Source: Paenibacillus sp. L3-i20
GTDB lineage: Bacteria; Bacillota; Bacilli; Paenibacillales; Paenibacillaceae
Assembly: GCF_022180385.2 (NCBI RefSeq)
Contig: NZ_BQME02000001.1
Location: forward strand, 186,001 to 250,000
Length of the DNA stretch: 64,000 nt
Direction: 5' to 3'
Below are positions 54,217 through 62,190 of this stretch, one piece after another. The first letter of the stretch is position 1. Each line of letters starts with the position of its first letter. The notes beneath the pieces are model-generated. The model was not told where the DNA came from. It saw only the letters and a program-made list of their open reading frames with translations, and ran no database searches. The position numbers and the translations under genes are program-made.

Positions 54217-55410
54217 TTAGAGCAAGCGGTACAGCTTTTCCAGCTCTTCCCCGTTTCCATACTCCCGTCCCATGCAATAATTCGCCAACTTCTGACGCAG
54301 TTCCTTAGAGTTGTATAACTCCTCAATCCCATTAGCAATGCCTTCTATTGACATCTCTGTTATATAACCGTCAACGCCATGATCAACTTGACTTGCTGCC
54401 GTAGAATATCTCGTGATCATGATTGGTTTTCCTAAAACTTGCGCTTCAGTAACGGTGACCGCTTTACCTTCATATCTCGATGGCTGTACATATAGATCAC
54501 ATGCAGCGATATATGGATAAGGATTAATTTGCTTCCCGAGCAGTATAAAAGAGTGCTCCAAGCCGAATTCTGCAATTAGTCGCCGAATCTCATCCTCATC
54601 TCCTCCATACCCAACAACATACCAAACGAGATGATCATATCCTCGATCGAACAACACTTTTAGTGCTCTTACCGCATTATCAATTCCTTTGGCATGTGAC
54701 AGTCTCGCCACAGTAAGCAACTTAAAGCGATTATCCTGAGTCATTGGATTACCCTGAATATGCTGAGATGACTGTAATCTTATCGTTTCAGGTGACGTTA
54801 TGTTCTCGATAACCCGTACTTTGTCTGACAGTTCCCCATACTTCGCAAGAAAAGAATCTCTACAGGCTTCAGAAACAGCGATAATCGCATCAAATCGCCG
54901 CCATATCTTCATATCCAAAGATATATCCGTTGTTACTGTAGAATAGTCTGTGTGAATCCATGCAATTTTCCGATCCGCCTTTACCTTTTCCGCTACGAAA
55001 CTATGTGGCCATAAATAACTAATAGCTGCATCATATGTTCGATTTAAATCGGGTAGAAACGGCAAGGCGTATCGCCACATGAGCTGCTGCTGCAAATATC
55101 CCGGTTCGCTGACGCCCCCCAAGCGCCCAGAGATAAGGGCATGAGCCTTTGATAATAATCGAGTCATTCCAAGCGTGATCAACCGCTTCCTAAATGTCTC
55201 TGATATGGAATATCTAAACGATGCGTATTCAGCTATTTCTTGAAGTAGCTTCGCCTCGCTTGGCAGTAATTTCATAAAGTCGCCCTGATGTCGATACAGC
55301 ATAAGATCAACTTCATACTTAGAATAGTCGAACGCATTCAACATTCCCGCCATGCTTCGTTCCACGCCGCCAACTTCCATATCGTAGGATGCAATTAACA
55401 CGTTTTTCAT
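54217..55410 (-). CDS. Family 4 glycosyltransferase
   Basis: A 397-aa GT-B enzyme: NVLIASYDMEVGGVERSMAGML at the start, LLTVARLSHAKGIDNAVRAL, FILLGKQINPYPYIAACD, and SRYEGKAVTVTEAQVLGKPIMITRY at the donor site. AAGGAG stands 6 bp before the ATG. Third GT4 in the operon; probably extends the same repeat unit. Confidence 0.88.
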   Translation of the reverse strand: MKNVLIASYDMEVGGVERSMAGMLNAFDYSKYEVDLMLYRHQGDFMKLLPSEAKLLQEIAEYASFRYSISETFRKRLITLGMTRLLSKAHALISGRLGGVSEPGYLQQQLMWRYALPFLPDLNRTYDAAISYLWPHSFVAEKVKADRKIAWIHTDYSTVTTDISLDMKIWRRFDAIIAVSEACRDSFLAKYGELSDKVRVIENITSPETIRLQSSQHIQGNPMTQDNRFKLLTVARLSHAKGIDNAVRALKVLFDRGYDHLVWYVVGYGGDEDEIRRLIAEFGLEHSFILLGKQINPYPYIAACDLYVQPSRYEGKAVTVTEAQVLGKPIMITRYSTAASQVDHGVDGYITEMSIEGIANGIEELYNSKELRQKLANYCMGREYGNGEELEKLYRLL

Positions 55411-55435
55411 TGAAATCTCCTTACACAGAAATGAA

Positions 55436-56620
55436 TTAGGCGGACTGCCTTCTTGTTTTGCGCCAAGCCCAAAGTAAAGGCCTGAGTGGAAAATAAAGAA
55501 AATGCAATTTCAATGGAAGTGGAAGCGTCTTTGCATCTTCTGGAAACGGGTATAGAAAGCTTGCAAAAAAGATCAATTTTTGCCGATTTGTCATTAAAGC
55601 AAGTAAATAACGCTTATGATAACGTTCGACATCCTTCGGCACTGGTGGGGTATGGAGATTGATCATTCTTTGTACGTAGAACATCGTATCTTCTGCCAAC
55701 CATTCAGCTTTTCGGGTAGCCAGAATTGGTCTCATCTCTTCTTTAAGCGGCGCTGCAAGAAGCTTCGCAGCCAAAAATATCGCCTGACCGCCGATATGTA
55801 GCAGTTGATGCTTTCGCAGCAAGTTTGTAAGCTTCGTCCAATCCATTCTCTGCTTCAATAACTGCTTAATATCAAGCAACCATCTAAGTCTGGACCAACC
55901 ATGCCGCGCACCATGCGAAACTAGAAACAGAAATAAATCTTCCCTACCCAAATAATAGATTGGACGACTAATTAGGGAGCTTTGTCGTTTCCTGTTCCAC
56001 AATTCGTCGAAACTTGGATCTTTTGAAGGGGACGGGTTCAATCGCCAATGGATCTCAACCTTTATTTTTTTCGCTGGATGATAATACGTTACATGGTGAT
56101 GTCTCCACTTCCAGTCATTCAAAACACTAGTTATATAATCATCCTTCTCATAACCCAATGAAACGAGCAACTTCTCCGCTGCTCCCAATTGACAGATTGG
56201 AATGAGAAGATCTAGATCACAAGATGTTCTCAGTGAAACATCCCCATATAAATCCGCTGCTATGACCGGTCCTTTCAAAAATAAAGTGCGAATATGCAAG
56301 GCAGCTAAGTGGCTGGATAGTTGTTCCATCTCACCGCTTAATGCGAGCATCTGCAACGTATTTCGATAATAGTCTCGTTGAAATAGACTCATGACGAAGG
56401 TAGGAACATGGTTCGACTTTATTTCCTGTAACTTGCGACTTATTGTCGGAAATACTCTGTGATGTCTGGCCAATTCAATGAAGTCATGCCAATTCACATC
56501 CTCCATCAATTCCAAATGTTCGTAAGTCATTTCTGTGCCTGTATCCATCTCTAGCAACGCAAGTAATAGTGTTAATTCTTGAGAAAATTGCTCTGTATGG
56601 AGAATGATATCGTTTTTCAT
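55436..56620 (-). CDS. Nucleotidyltransferase-fold protein (NTP_transf_5-like)
   Basis: A 394-aa protein with LAALHIRTLFLKGPVIAADLYG followed by SLRTSCDLDLLIP, which carries the D-x-D metal pair of nucleotidyltransferases, then a histidine-rich ITSVLNDWKWRHHHVTYYHP and a helical C-terminus ending in RPLLWAWRKTRRQ. Proteins of this family occur in polysaccharide loci and, from memory, in some lasso peptide clusters, but no reaction is established. It is the first gene of the minus-strand operon and directly follows the SinR-box promoter. Confidence 0.75.
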   Translation of the reverse strand: MKNDIILHTEQFSQELTLLLALLEMDTGTEMTYEHLELMEDVNWHDFIELARHHRVFPTISRKLQEIKSNHVPTFVMSLFQRDYYRNTLQMLALSGEMEQLSSHLAALHIRTLFLKGPVIAADLYGDVSLRTSCDLDLLIPICQLGAAEKLLVSLGYEKDDYITSVLNDWKWRHHHVTYYHPAKKIKVEIHWRLNPSPSKDPSFDELWNRKRQSSLISRPIYYLGREDLFLFLVSHGARHGWSRLRWLLDIKQLLKQRMDWTKLTNLLRKHQLLHIGGQAIFLAAKLLAAPLKEEMRPILATRKAEWLAEDTMFYVQRMINLHTPPVPKDVERYHKRYLLALMTNRQKLIFFASFLYPFPEDAKTLPLPLKLHFLYFPLRPLLWAWRKTRRQSA

Positions 56621-56671
56621 GAGCTTCTCCTTGTCACAATTCTTTAATAACGAACAAAATAGATCAACGTT

Positions 56672-56724
56672 GTTCTATAAAAAGAACACATGTAAAGATT
56701 AACACTCGTCTTTTATTCTGTCAA
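56672..56724 (-). promoter_or_regulatory. Exopolysaccharide operon promoter with SinR-type dyad
   Basis: Minus strand: TTGACA (56724-56719), 17-bp spacer, TAATCT (56701-56696), 8 bp, dyad GTTCTTTTTATAGAAC (56687-56672). The half site nearest the -10 is a perfect GTTCTTT. A further near match ATTCTTT lies at 56639-56645. The geometry equals that of the lasso operon promoter. Confidence 0.7.
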
Positions 56725-56764
56725 TTATTTCTATGAAAATAAAAATGAGTCGAATTGCGCTGTA

Positions 56765-56773
56765 TGCTAGAAT
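56765..56773 (+). promoter_or_regulatory. Extended -10 promoter of the epsM-like gene
   Basis: TGCTAGAAT: TGn followed by TAGAAT, 40 bp before the preferred ATG. The SinR-type dyad lies 78 bp upstream and may also affect this promoter. Confidence 0.4.
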
Positions 56774-56813
56774 GGAAATGTTAACAATTATAAAAGGAGT
56801 GGAAGGTTCTCTC

Positions 56814-57473
56814 ATGACGAAAAAAATTGTTGTATTCGGTGCTGGTGGTCATGCTAAAACGGTTATAGATGTTATTGAAAAAGGAAAGCTTTATACCATT
56901 GTTGGATTATTAGATAACAATAAGCCTGTTGGTCAAATCGTTTACGGTTATAACATTTTAGGAGATGACCACTGGCTTGCAGAACATGCATCCTCCATTG
57001 ATGGAGCAATCGTAGCCATAGGTGATAATTGGATTAGAGGATCAGTTGTGAAATTGTTGCGTAGCATCCAGCCCTCTCTTCCTTTCATATCCGCAATACA
57101 TCCTTCCGCTCAAATAGCTAGAGGTGCCAATATTGGTGTCGGATCCGTTGTTATGGCTGGTGCTGTGGTAGGAAGTGACACAGAAATAGGGGATCATTGC
57201 ATCCTATATCCTAATGTCTCCGTTGATCATGATTCCACTATCGACAACTTCGTTAGTTTTGCTCCAAGAAGCGTCACAGGTGGGAACGTGCATATCGGTA
57301 GCTTTAGCGCAATTGCAATAAGTGCTACTGTCATACATGGTATTACTATTGGTGAACACTGTGTCATTGGAGCAAGTGCTACTGTTTTATCTAATATTGC
57401 GCCTTATACAGTAGCTTATGGGACACCTGCCCGATTCATCCGTACTCGTAAGCAAGGAGAATGTTATCTTTAA
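56814..57473 (+). CDS. epsM: PglD/EpsM-type sugar O/N-acetyltransferase
   Basis: A 219-aa protein: an N-terminal nucleotide-sugar-binding Rossmann part (IVVFGAGGHAKTVIDVIE) and a left-handed beta-helix of hexapeptide repeats (about 95-205; IARGANIGVGSVVMAGAVVG, IGDHCILYPNVSVDHDS with the catalytic His). It matches EpsM of the B. subtilis eps operon and PglD, which acetylates UDP-4-amino-sugar to give UDP-diNAc-bacillosamine. ATG 56814 is chosen because of GGAAGG; the open frame begins at 56733. The partner aminotransferase gene converges on it. Confidence 0.88.
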   Translation: MTKKIVVFGAGGHAKTVIDVIEKGKLYTIVGLLDNNKPVGQIVYGYNILGDDHWLAEHASSIDGAIVAIGDNWIRGSVVKLLRSIQPSLPFISAIHPSAQIARGANIGVGSVVMAGAVVGSDTEIGDHCILYPNVSVDHDSTIDNFVSFAPRSVTGGNVHIGSFSAIAISATVIHGITIGEHCVIGASATVLSNIAPYTVAYGTPARFIRTRKQGECYL

Positions 57474-57574
57474 GCGTAACGGGCTAAAGCCGTCCTTTGG
57501 AGGCTTAGCTTTCGTTTCGTGGAGAAATATAAGCCTCTTATAGGATGAAAAACTTATAAGTTCTTATATTTTAA
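57474..57574 (+). repeat. Structured intergenic repeat, copy 4 of 4
   Basis: This copy fills the whole 97-bp gap between two converging genes: it begins at the base after the epsM-like stop and its last bases include the stop of the epsN-like gene. ACGGGCTAAAGCCGT has one extra G relative to other copies; the rest is nearly identical to copy 2. Confidence 0.9.
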
Positions 57575-58779
57575 GAAATGCTAATCGCACTCTCTTTGCA
57601 AATAGACTGGAGTACACTTTCAATAACTGTACAAACTCTTTGTTGCTCAACTACACTCATATTGGAGCCTGATGGCAAACAAAGTCCCTTCTTAAATAAA
57701 TCCTCACAAACAGCTTCTGCACCTTCTTCATGTGAATAAAACTTAGTACTGGAGAATAAAGGTTGAAGGTGAAGTGGTTTCCAAAGCGGTCTAACTTCAA
57801 TGTTTGCTTCAAACATTGACTTCAGCAACTGCTGAACGATACGATCCGACTCAAGATGGTCGACTGTTATTGTAGTTAGCCATCTATTCGATCGAACTTC
57901 ACTTAACTCTGGCATAAATACAATCTCTTCCCAACTGCTTAAACTATCCGTATATGTATGAAATATAGTTCTCCTAGATTCTACTCTGTTATCTAGCACC
58001 TCTAATTGGGCCTTTCCGATTCCTGCAAGTACGTTACTCATTCGATAATTGTAACCTGTTTGGGAGTGCTGATAATGAGTTGCTTCATCCCTTGCTTGTG
58101 TCGATAGGAATCGTGCCTTATCAAGCGCAACCAAATCATTTGATACTAACATTCCTCCGCTTGAGGTCGTAATAATTTTATTGCCGTTAAATGAGAAAAC
58201 ACCAAAATGGCCAAACGTGCCGCTTTGACGTCCCTCAAATGTTGTCCCTAAGGACTCTGCAGCGTCTTCAATAACAGGTATGTTATAGCGATTACATATA
58301 TCCATTATTTTTTTCATATCTGCCATTCCACCATATAGATGAACAACAATAACCGCCTTCGGTAGATTACCTGATTGAATCGCATCTTCTAAAGAACGCT
58401 GAAGTGCAGCCGGAGACATATTCCATGATTCAGGGTCTGCATCAATAAAGATTGGTTCAGCACCAACATATCGTATTGGATTAGCGCTAGCCACAAACGT
58501 AAAGCTAGAACAAAGGACAGTATCACCTGCCCCAACACCCAATATGCGAAGAGCCAAATGAATAGCAGCCGTACCCGAACTTACAGCTAATGCACCATCT
58601 ACACCGAGATAAGTTGCAATCTGTTTTTCGAAGTCTGTTAAATGAGGTCCGACTGGGGCAATCCAATTACTCTCAAAGGCCTCAGCTATATACAGCTGCT
58701 CTCTACCACTCATATGTGGAGGAGATAAATAAATACGTTGATTTGAACCTTCTGCTATCCCTGACAATGTAATATTCAC
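57571..58779 (-). CDS. epsN: PglE/EpsN-type DegT/DnrJ aminotransferase
   Basis: A 402-aa PLP enzyme of the DegT/DnrJ/EryC1/StrS class. IYLSPPHMSGREQLYIAEAF is the typical start, AVSSGTAAIHLALR binds PLP phosphate, IEDAAESLGTTFEG holds the ring Asp, and FSFNGNKIITTSSGGML carries the PLP lysine. It should aminate a UDP-4-keto-6-deoxy sugar, the step before the PglD/EpsM acetylation. The GTG at 58779 overlaps the stop of the sugar transferase gene (GTGA); TTG 58767 has AAAGG at better spacing. Confidence 0.9.
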   Translation of the reverse strand: MNITLSGIAEGSNQRIYLSPPHMSGREQLYIAEAFESNWIAPVGPHLTDFEKQIATYLGVDGALAVSSGTAAIHLALRILGVGAGDTVLCSSFTFVASANPIRYVGAEPIFIDADPESWNMSPAALQRSLEDAIQSGNLPKAVIVVHLYGGMADMKKIMDICNRYNIPVIEDAAESLGTTFEGRQSGTFGHFGVFSFNGNKIITTSSGGMLVSNDLVALDKARFLSTQARDEATHYQHSQTGYNYRMSNVLAGIGKAQLEVLDNRVESRRTIFHTYTDSLSSWEEIVFMPELSEVRSNRWLTTITVDHLESDRIVQQLLKSMFEANIEVRPLWKPLHLQPLFSSTKFYSHEEGAEAVCEDLFKKGLCLPSGSNMSVVEQQRVCTVIESVLQSICKESAISIS

Positions 58780-59384
58780 CCTTTCTGATTGTTCGTTTTC
58801 CCCTCGAAGAGAGGCATAGTAACATGATTCGCATTGCTGATTCCATCTGATTTAAATACTCGAATAACGGTGAGAAATAAAATTTTTATATCAAGCCAAA
58901 AGCTCTGATGCTCGACGTACCATACATCCTTGTCGAAACGTTCTTCCCACGTCACCGCATTTCGACCATTTACTTGAGCCCAACCCGTTATGCCCGGTCT
59001 TACCAAGTGGCGCTTCGCCTGTTCTTCCGTGTAAAGATCCAAATAATCCATTAACAATGGTCTTGGTCCTACAAGGCTAAGCTCCCCACGAAGCACATTA
59101 AAGAGCTGCGGCAACTCGTCTAAACTTAACTTTCGCAGTAAAAGTCCAAATGCTGTTAGACGAAGATGATCCGACAATAGATTTCCATCTGCTCCCTTTT
59201 CGCTAGTCATTGTTCTAAATTTGAATACATAAAATGGTTTCCCATGTAGTCCTGGACGCTGTTGTTTGAAAATGACAGGAGCGCCAAGCTTTGTCCTTAC
59301 TAACACATAAACAATAGCCATTATTGGTAATGCAATGAGCAAAAGGACGCCTGTAATACTCAAATCTAATAATCGTTTCAGCAT
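58776..59384 (-). CDS. epsL: PglC/EpsL-type undecaprenyl-phosphate sugar phosphotransferase
   Basis: A 202-aa monotopic initiating transferase: an N-terminal membrane hairpin (LLDLSITGVLLLIALPIMAIVYVLV), KFRTMT with the catalytic DE pair position (RKLSLDELPQLFNVL), GPRPLL, and RPGITGWAQVNGRN. It moves a sugar phosphate, probably diNAc-bacillosamine-1-P, onto undecaprenyl phosphate and thus begins each repeat unit. AGGAGAG precedes the ATG at 6 bp. B. subtilis EpsL is the matching protein; the epsL-epsN order is kept here. Confidence 0.92.
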   Translation of the reverse strand: MLKRLLDLSITGVLLLIALPIMAIVYVLVRTKLGAPVIFKQQRPGLHGKPFYVFKFRTMTSEKGADGNLLSDHLRLTAFGLLLRKLSLDELPQLFNVLRGELSLVGPRPLLMDYLDLYTEEQAKRHLVRPGITGWAQVNGRNAVTWEERFDKDVWYVEHQSFWLDIKILFLTVIRVFKSDGISNANHVTMPLFEGKTNNQKG

Positions 59385-59411
59385 GGTTTACTCTCCTGTA
59401 TCTCTATTAAT

Positions 59412-60158
59412 TTATTTAGGTATAGGACTCAGAAGCTTTCTCATTCTAGAAATGAACTTTGGACCGACAATCCGGCTTGCCATTCTCTTGATATTGCTCT
59501 TTAGCCTCACATGCGCTGGCAGCCAAGATTGTGAGAAATGATGAATCGTATAACTCTCAGCGGTTATGAAATTTCCTCCGTTGATATAATCATATGGACT
59601 GAAATACTCTCTCGGATAAATAGCAACTCCATTTCCGATCATCTGCTCCTTGCCGTTAAGCAGAAGTCCTTCACGTTTGCAAATATCCGAAATAACAGCT
59701 GTATTCGTTAACATGTCGTAAGTGCCATCTGGGAGAAGAAATGCTCGATTTGCATAATACTTCAACAGCATTTCAATCCATGGGTGTTCAGCCGTTGCGC
59801 CCATCGTGCCTGATTGAAGAAAATTTTCATCTTCGAACCCTGAAAACGCATCATGATGCAGCAAAGGTTCAAGCGGCTTCAGCACTTCCACGTCCGTGTC
59901 CAGATAAACACCGCCATGGTGGTAAAGTGCATGAAGTCTCACATAATCACTTACGAAGGCAAACTTCCGGGCTTTGTATGCTTCCTGCACATATTGATTG
60001 CTATTGATGTCAAAGCTGTCCTCGTTCCATTCAATGAAACGATAACCTGGGAGATACTTGTTCCAGCTTTTCATACACGCTTTGATCTTCTTGGGCTTCT
60101 CTCCTCGTCCAAACCAGCAATAATGAATGATTCGCGGAATTTGCTCCTGATTATCCAC
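59412..60158 (-). CDS. GT32-type glycosyltransferase (DXD sugar-binding)
   Basis: A 248-aa protein: IPRIIHYCWFGRGEKP at the start, YRFIEWNEDSFDI, ARKFAFVSDYVRLHALYHHGGVYLDTDVEVLKP with the D-x-D metal site. This is the OCH1/capsular polysaccharide synthesis family of retaining transferases. The start is GTG 60158, with GGAGGGG at the correct distance. It sits between the EpsG-like polymerase and the EpsL-like transferase in one operon. Confidence 0.88.
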   Translation of the reverse strand: MDNQEQIPRIIHYCWFGRGEKPKKIKACMKSWNKYLPGYRFIEWNEDSFDINSNQYVQEAYKARKFAFVSDYVRLHALYHHGGVYLDTDVEVLKPLEPLLHHDAFSGFEDENFLQSGTMGATAEHPWIEMLLKYYANRAFLLPDGTYDMLTNTAVISDICKREGLLLNGKEQMIGNGVAIYPREYFSPYDYINGGNFITAESYTIHHFSQSWLPAHVRLKSNIKRMASRIVGPKFISRMRKLLSPIPK

Positions 60159-60212
60159 AGTTCCCCTCCTAAGTCGATTGTATTAAAATAGTTTGCTTCA
60201 TATGTGTAGTTG

Positions 60213-61286
60213 TTAAAAAGGCCATTTAATATAATTACTTTCATACTTAATATCCAATATAATTACATTTTCATAGAAGAAATAAAAAACAAACAAACTG
60301 ACCATAACTAGATAGACAAGTCGCTGATCCTTCTCCCTAAACAACTTGATAACCCAACCTATCAACACAAGCTGGTACAAATTGAAATAGATCGTAAGAC
60401 GTGCAAATATCCAATTCTGAGTCGAAATAATCATCAATATAGCGGATAGTATTGAAAGATTGACGAAAATGTCTGAATTAGGAAACAGTTCTCTTAATCT
60501 TTCTCTTCCTATATAAGCGATTACGAGAGGAGTGATACTTACTAATACTCGAATAAAGTTCGAGCCACCCTCTTGGAAATTTTGGTAATAGCCATAATTA
60601 GTATCAGCTATTGCTGCGAATAGTAAATCCGAAAAGTAGTTATAGCCAAGCACGATCATAATTGCAATAGACAAATAAATCATTGTCGCTCTGGTCCAAG
60701 CTTTGTATCTTGCTACAAAATAAATCGGAACCATAATCAAAGCAGTCTGATGGAACAGTGATGCAAATAGTACGAGCAGCATATATGGCTTCCATCGTCC
60801 CTCCAGCAAAAACTTTGTGCCAGCGAACACGATAGCAGCAGCCAAAAATTGACGAAGACCGTTCATAGATACGATAAATGCACCTGAAGTAATGTAGACA
60901 AACAGACTTATTTCAAGCATCCTTGAATACTTATACAACACACTTACAATCAAAATATTTGTTACTACTGCCGTTGTGACGAGCAGTATTTGCGGATCAC
61001 TTGTTATCTTCTGAAGAATCATCTGTAAAATACTGAATCCGATTTCTTTACGCTCGAAAACAAGCTCCCACGTCATTTTATCAACTTCATATCCATGCAT
61101 ATAAAAATAGGTATCTCCGATATTGTTGCGTAGACCAGAGACAAGCACTAACGTAACTGCAGCCAGACCCGCTGCAAGTTTGTTAGGCTGAATCGGTAAT
61201 GCCCCTATACCTATTGGCACTGAAAAGTATCTAGACATAAGACCAAAGAATGTTACAGCGACTAAACTAACCCACAGAATAATCAT
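60213..61286 (-). CDS. epsG: EpsG-family polysaccharide polymerase-like membrane protein
   Basis: A 357-aa protein with about 9-11 membrane helices and no signal peptide. Family marks are VSGLRNNIGDTYFYMHGY, the FxxSMNGLRQFLAAAIVF helix and SLFHQTALIMVPIYF. EpsG proteins resemble Wzy and are thought to polymerise the repeat unit outside the membrane. AAGGGG precedes the ATG. It overlaps the upstream glycosyltransferase by 20 bp. Confidence 0.88.
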   Translation of the reverse strand: MIILWVSLVAVTFFGLMSRYFSVPIGIGALPIQPNKLAAGLAAVTLVLVSGLRNNIGDTYFYMHGYEVDKMTWELVFERKEIGFSILQMILQKITSDPQILLVTTAVVTNILIVSVLYKYSRMLEISLFVYITSGAFIVSMNGLRQFLAAAIVFAGTKFLLEGRWKPYMLLVLFASLFHQTALIMVPIYFVARYKAWTRATMIYLSIAIMIVLGYNYFSDLLFAAIADTNYGYYQNFQEGGSNFIRVLVSITPLVIAYIGRERLRELFPNSDIFVNLSILSAILMIISTQNWIFARLTIYFNLYQLVLIGWVIKLFREKDQRLVYLVMVSLFVFYFFYENVIILDIKYESNYIKWPF

Positions 61287-62190
61287 TTGTTCTTCCCCTT
61301 GGAACGTTTTTGTCTTTTACTTTGCGTCGAATGTACATATGCAGCAACAAACCAGGCGGAATCGCAAGCAGTGTCAGCCACTTCTTCGGTGAATCAGAAA
61401 TCCAACGTTTATTTCGCGCGAACAAGCAGCTGGAAATGTAATGAACCGCTTGGCGGTACTTAAAAAAACGACTTGGGAGTGGTGACTCCATTAAAGCTTT
61501 CCTATAAAATGCAAATCCTTTCGGATTGCGAACATATTGCTTTAACATGTTCCGCGAAGAACCATCCTCCATATATTCCACATAGCATAGTACCTCGTTC
61601 AATAGTAGCAGCGGCAACATTTCATCTAGTTTGTAATATTTGTATGCAAGTCCAACGTAACGCTCTTCGTGAAAGAGTGGATATGGAAATTGACGAGTCA
61701 GTTCAGAACGATAAACAAGCTTTTTATCACCAGTAACACCATGGGTATTGTAAAGTGCAAACAATGAGGAACGTTCAATTTGATCTGGCAGAAGCGATCC
61801 AATCAATGTTCCATCCGTATATGCGTCTAATGCAACGAAGCCGCTTACTTCGTTCGTCCCGTACTCTTTCCAAAAATTCACGATAATCTCGACAGCCTGG
61901 TCAGGCATATAATCATCAGAATCGATACACACATTAAGTTCAGTTGAAATATGTGCGTATGCCGTATTATGTGCTCCATGCATACCTTGATTTTCTTGGC
62001 TAATATATCGAATTGAAATGCTTCCCTCTGATAGCCATTCCCGTACTAACGTCTCCGTATCGTCTGAAGATCCATCGTCGATGACAAGCCATTCGAAGTC
62101 ACTGCTAGTCTGACGTTTCAAACTTTCATAGAGACGCCCAAGACAATATGCCCGATTAAACGTTGGCGTAAATACGGTTAACGTCTTCAT
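61267..62190 (-). CDS. Family 2 glycosyltransferase
   Basis: A 307-aa GT-A enzyme: LTVFTPTFNRAYCLGRLYESL, FEWLVIDDGSSDDTETLV, GMHGAHNTAYAHISTELNVCIDSDDYMP (DxDD), and a C-terminal amphipathic region. ATG 62190 follows GAGGTGG; the frame opens at 62301. The gene overlaps the end of the preceding glycosyltransferase gene by 35 bp. It may correspond to EpsE/EpsH-like steps, but not clearly to any one. Confidence 0.87.
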   Translation of the reverse strand: MKTLTVFTPTFNRAYCLGRLYESLKRQTSSDFEWLVIDDGSSDDTETLVREWLSEGSISIRYISQENQGMHGAHNTAYAHISTELNVCIDSDDYMPDQAVEIIVNFWKEYGTNEVSGFVALDAYTDGTLIGSLLPDQIERSSLFALYNTHGVTGDKKLVYRSELTRQFPYPLFHEERYVGLAYKYYKLDEMLPLLLLNEVLCYVEYMEDGSSRNMLKQYVRNPKGFAFYRKALMESPLPSRFFKYRQAVHYISSCLFARNKRWISDSPKKWLTLLAIPPGLLLHMYIRRKVKDKNVPRGRTNDYSVG

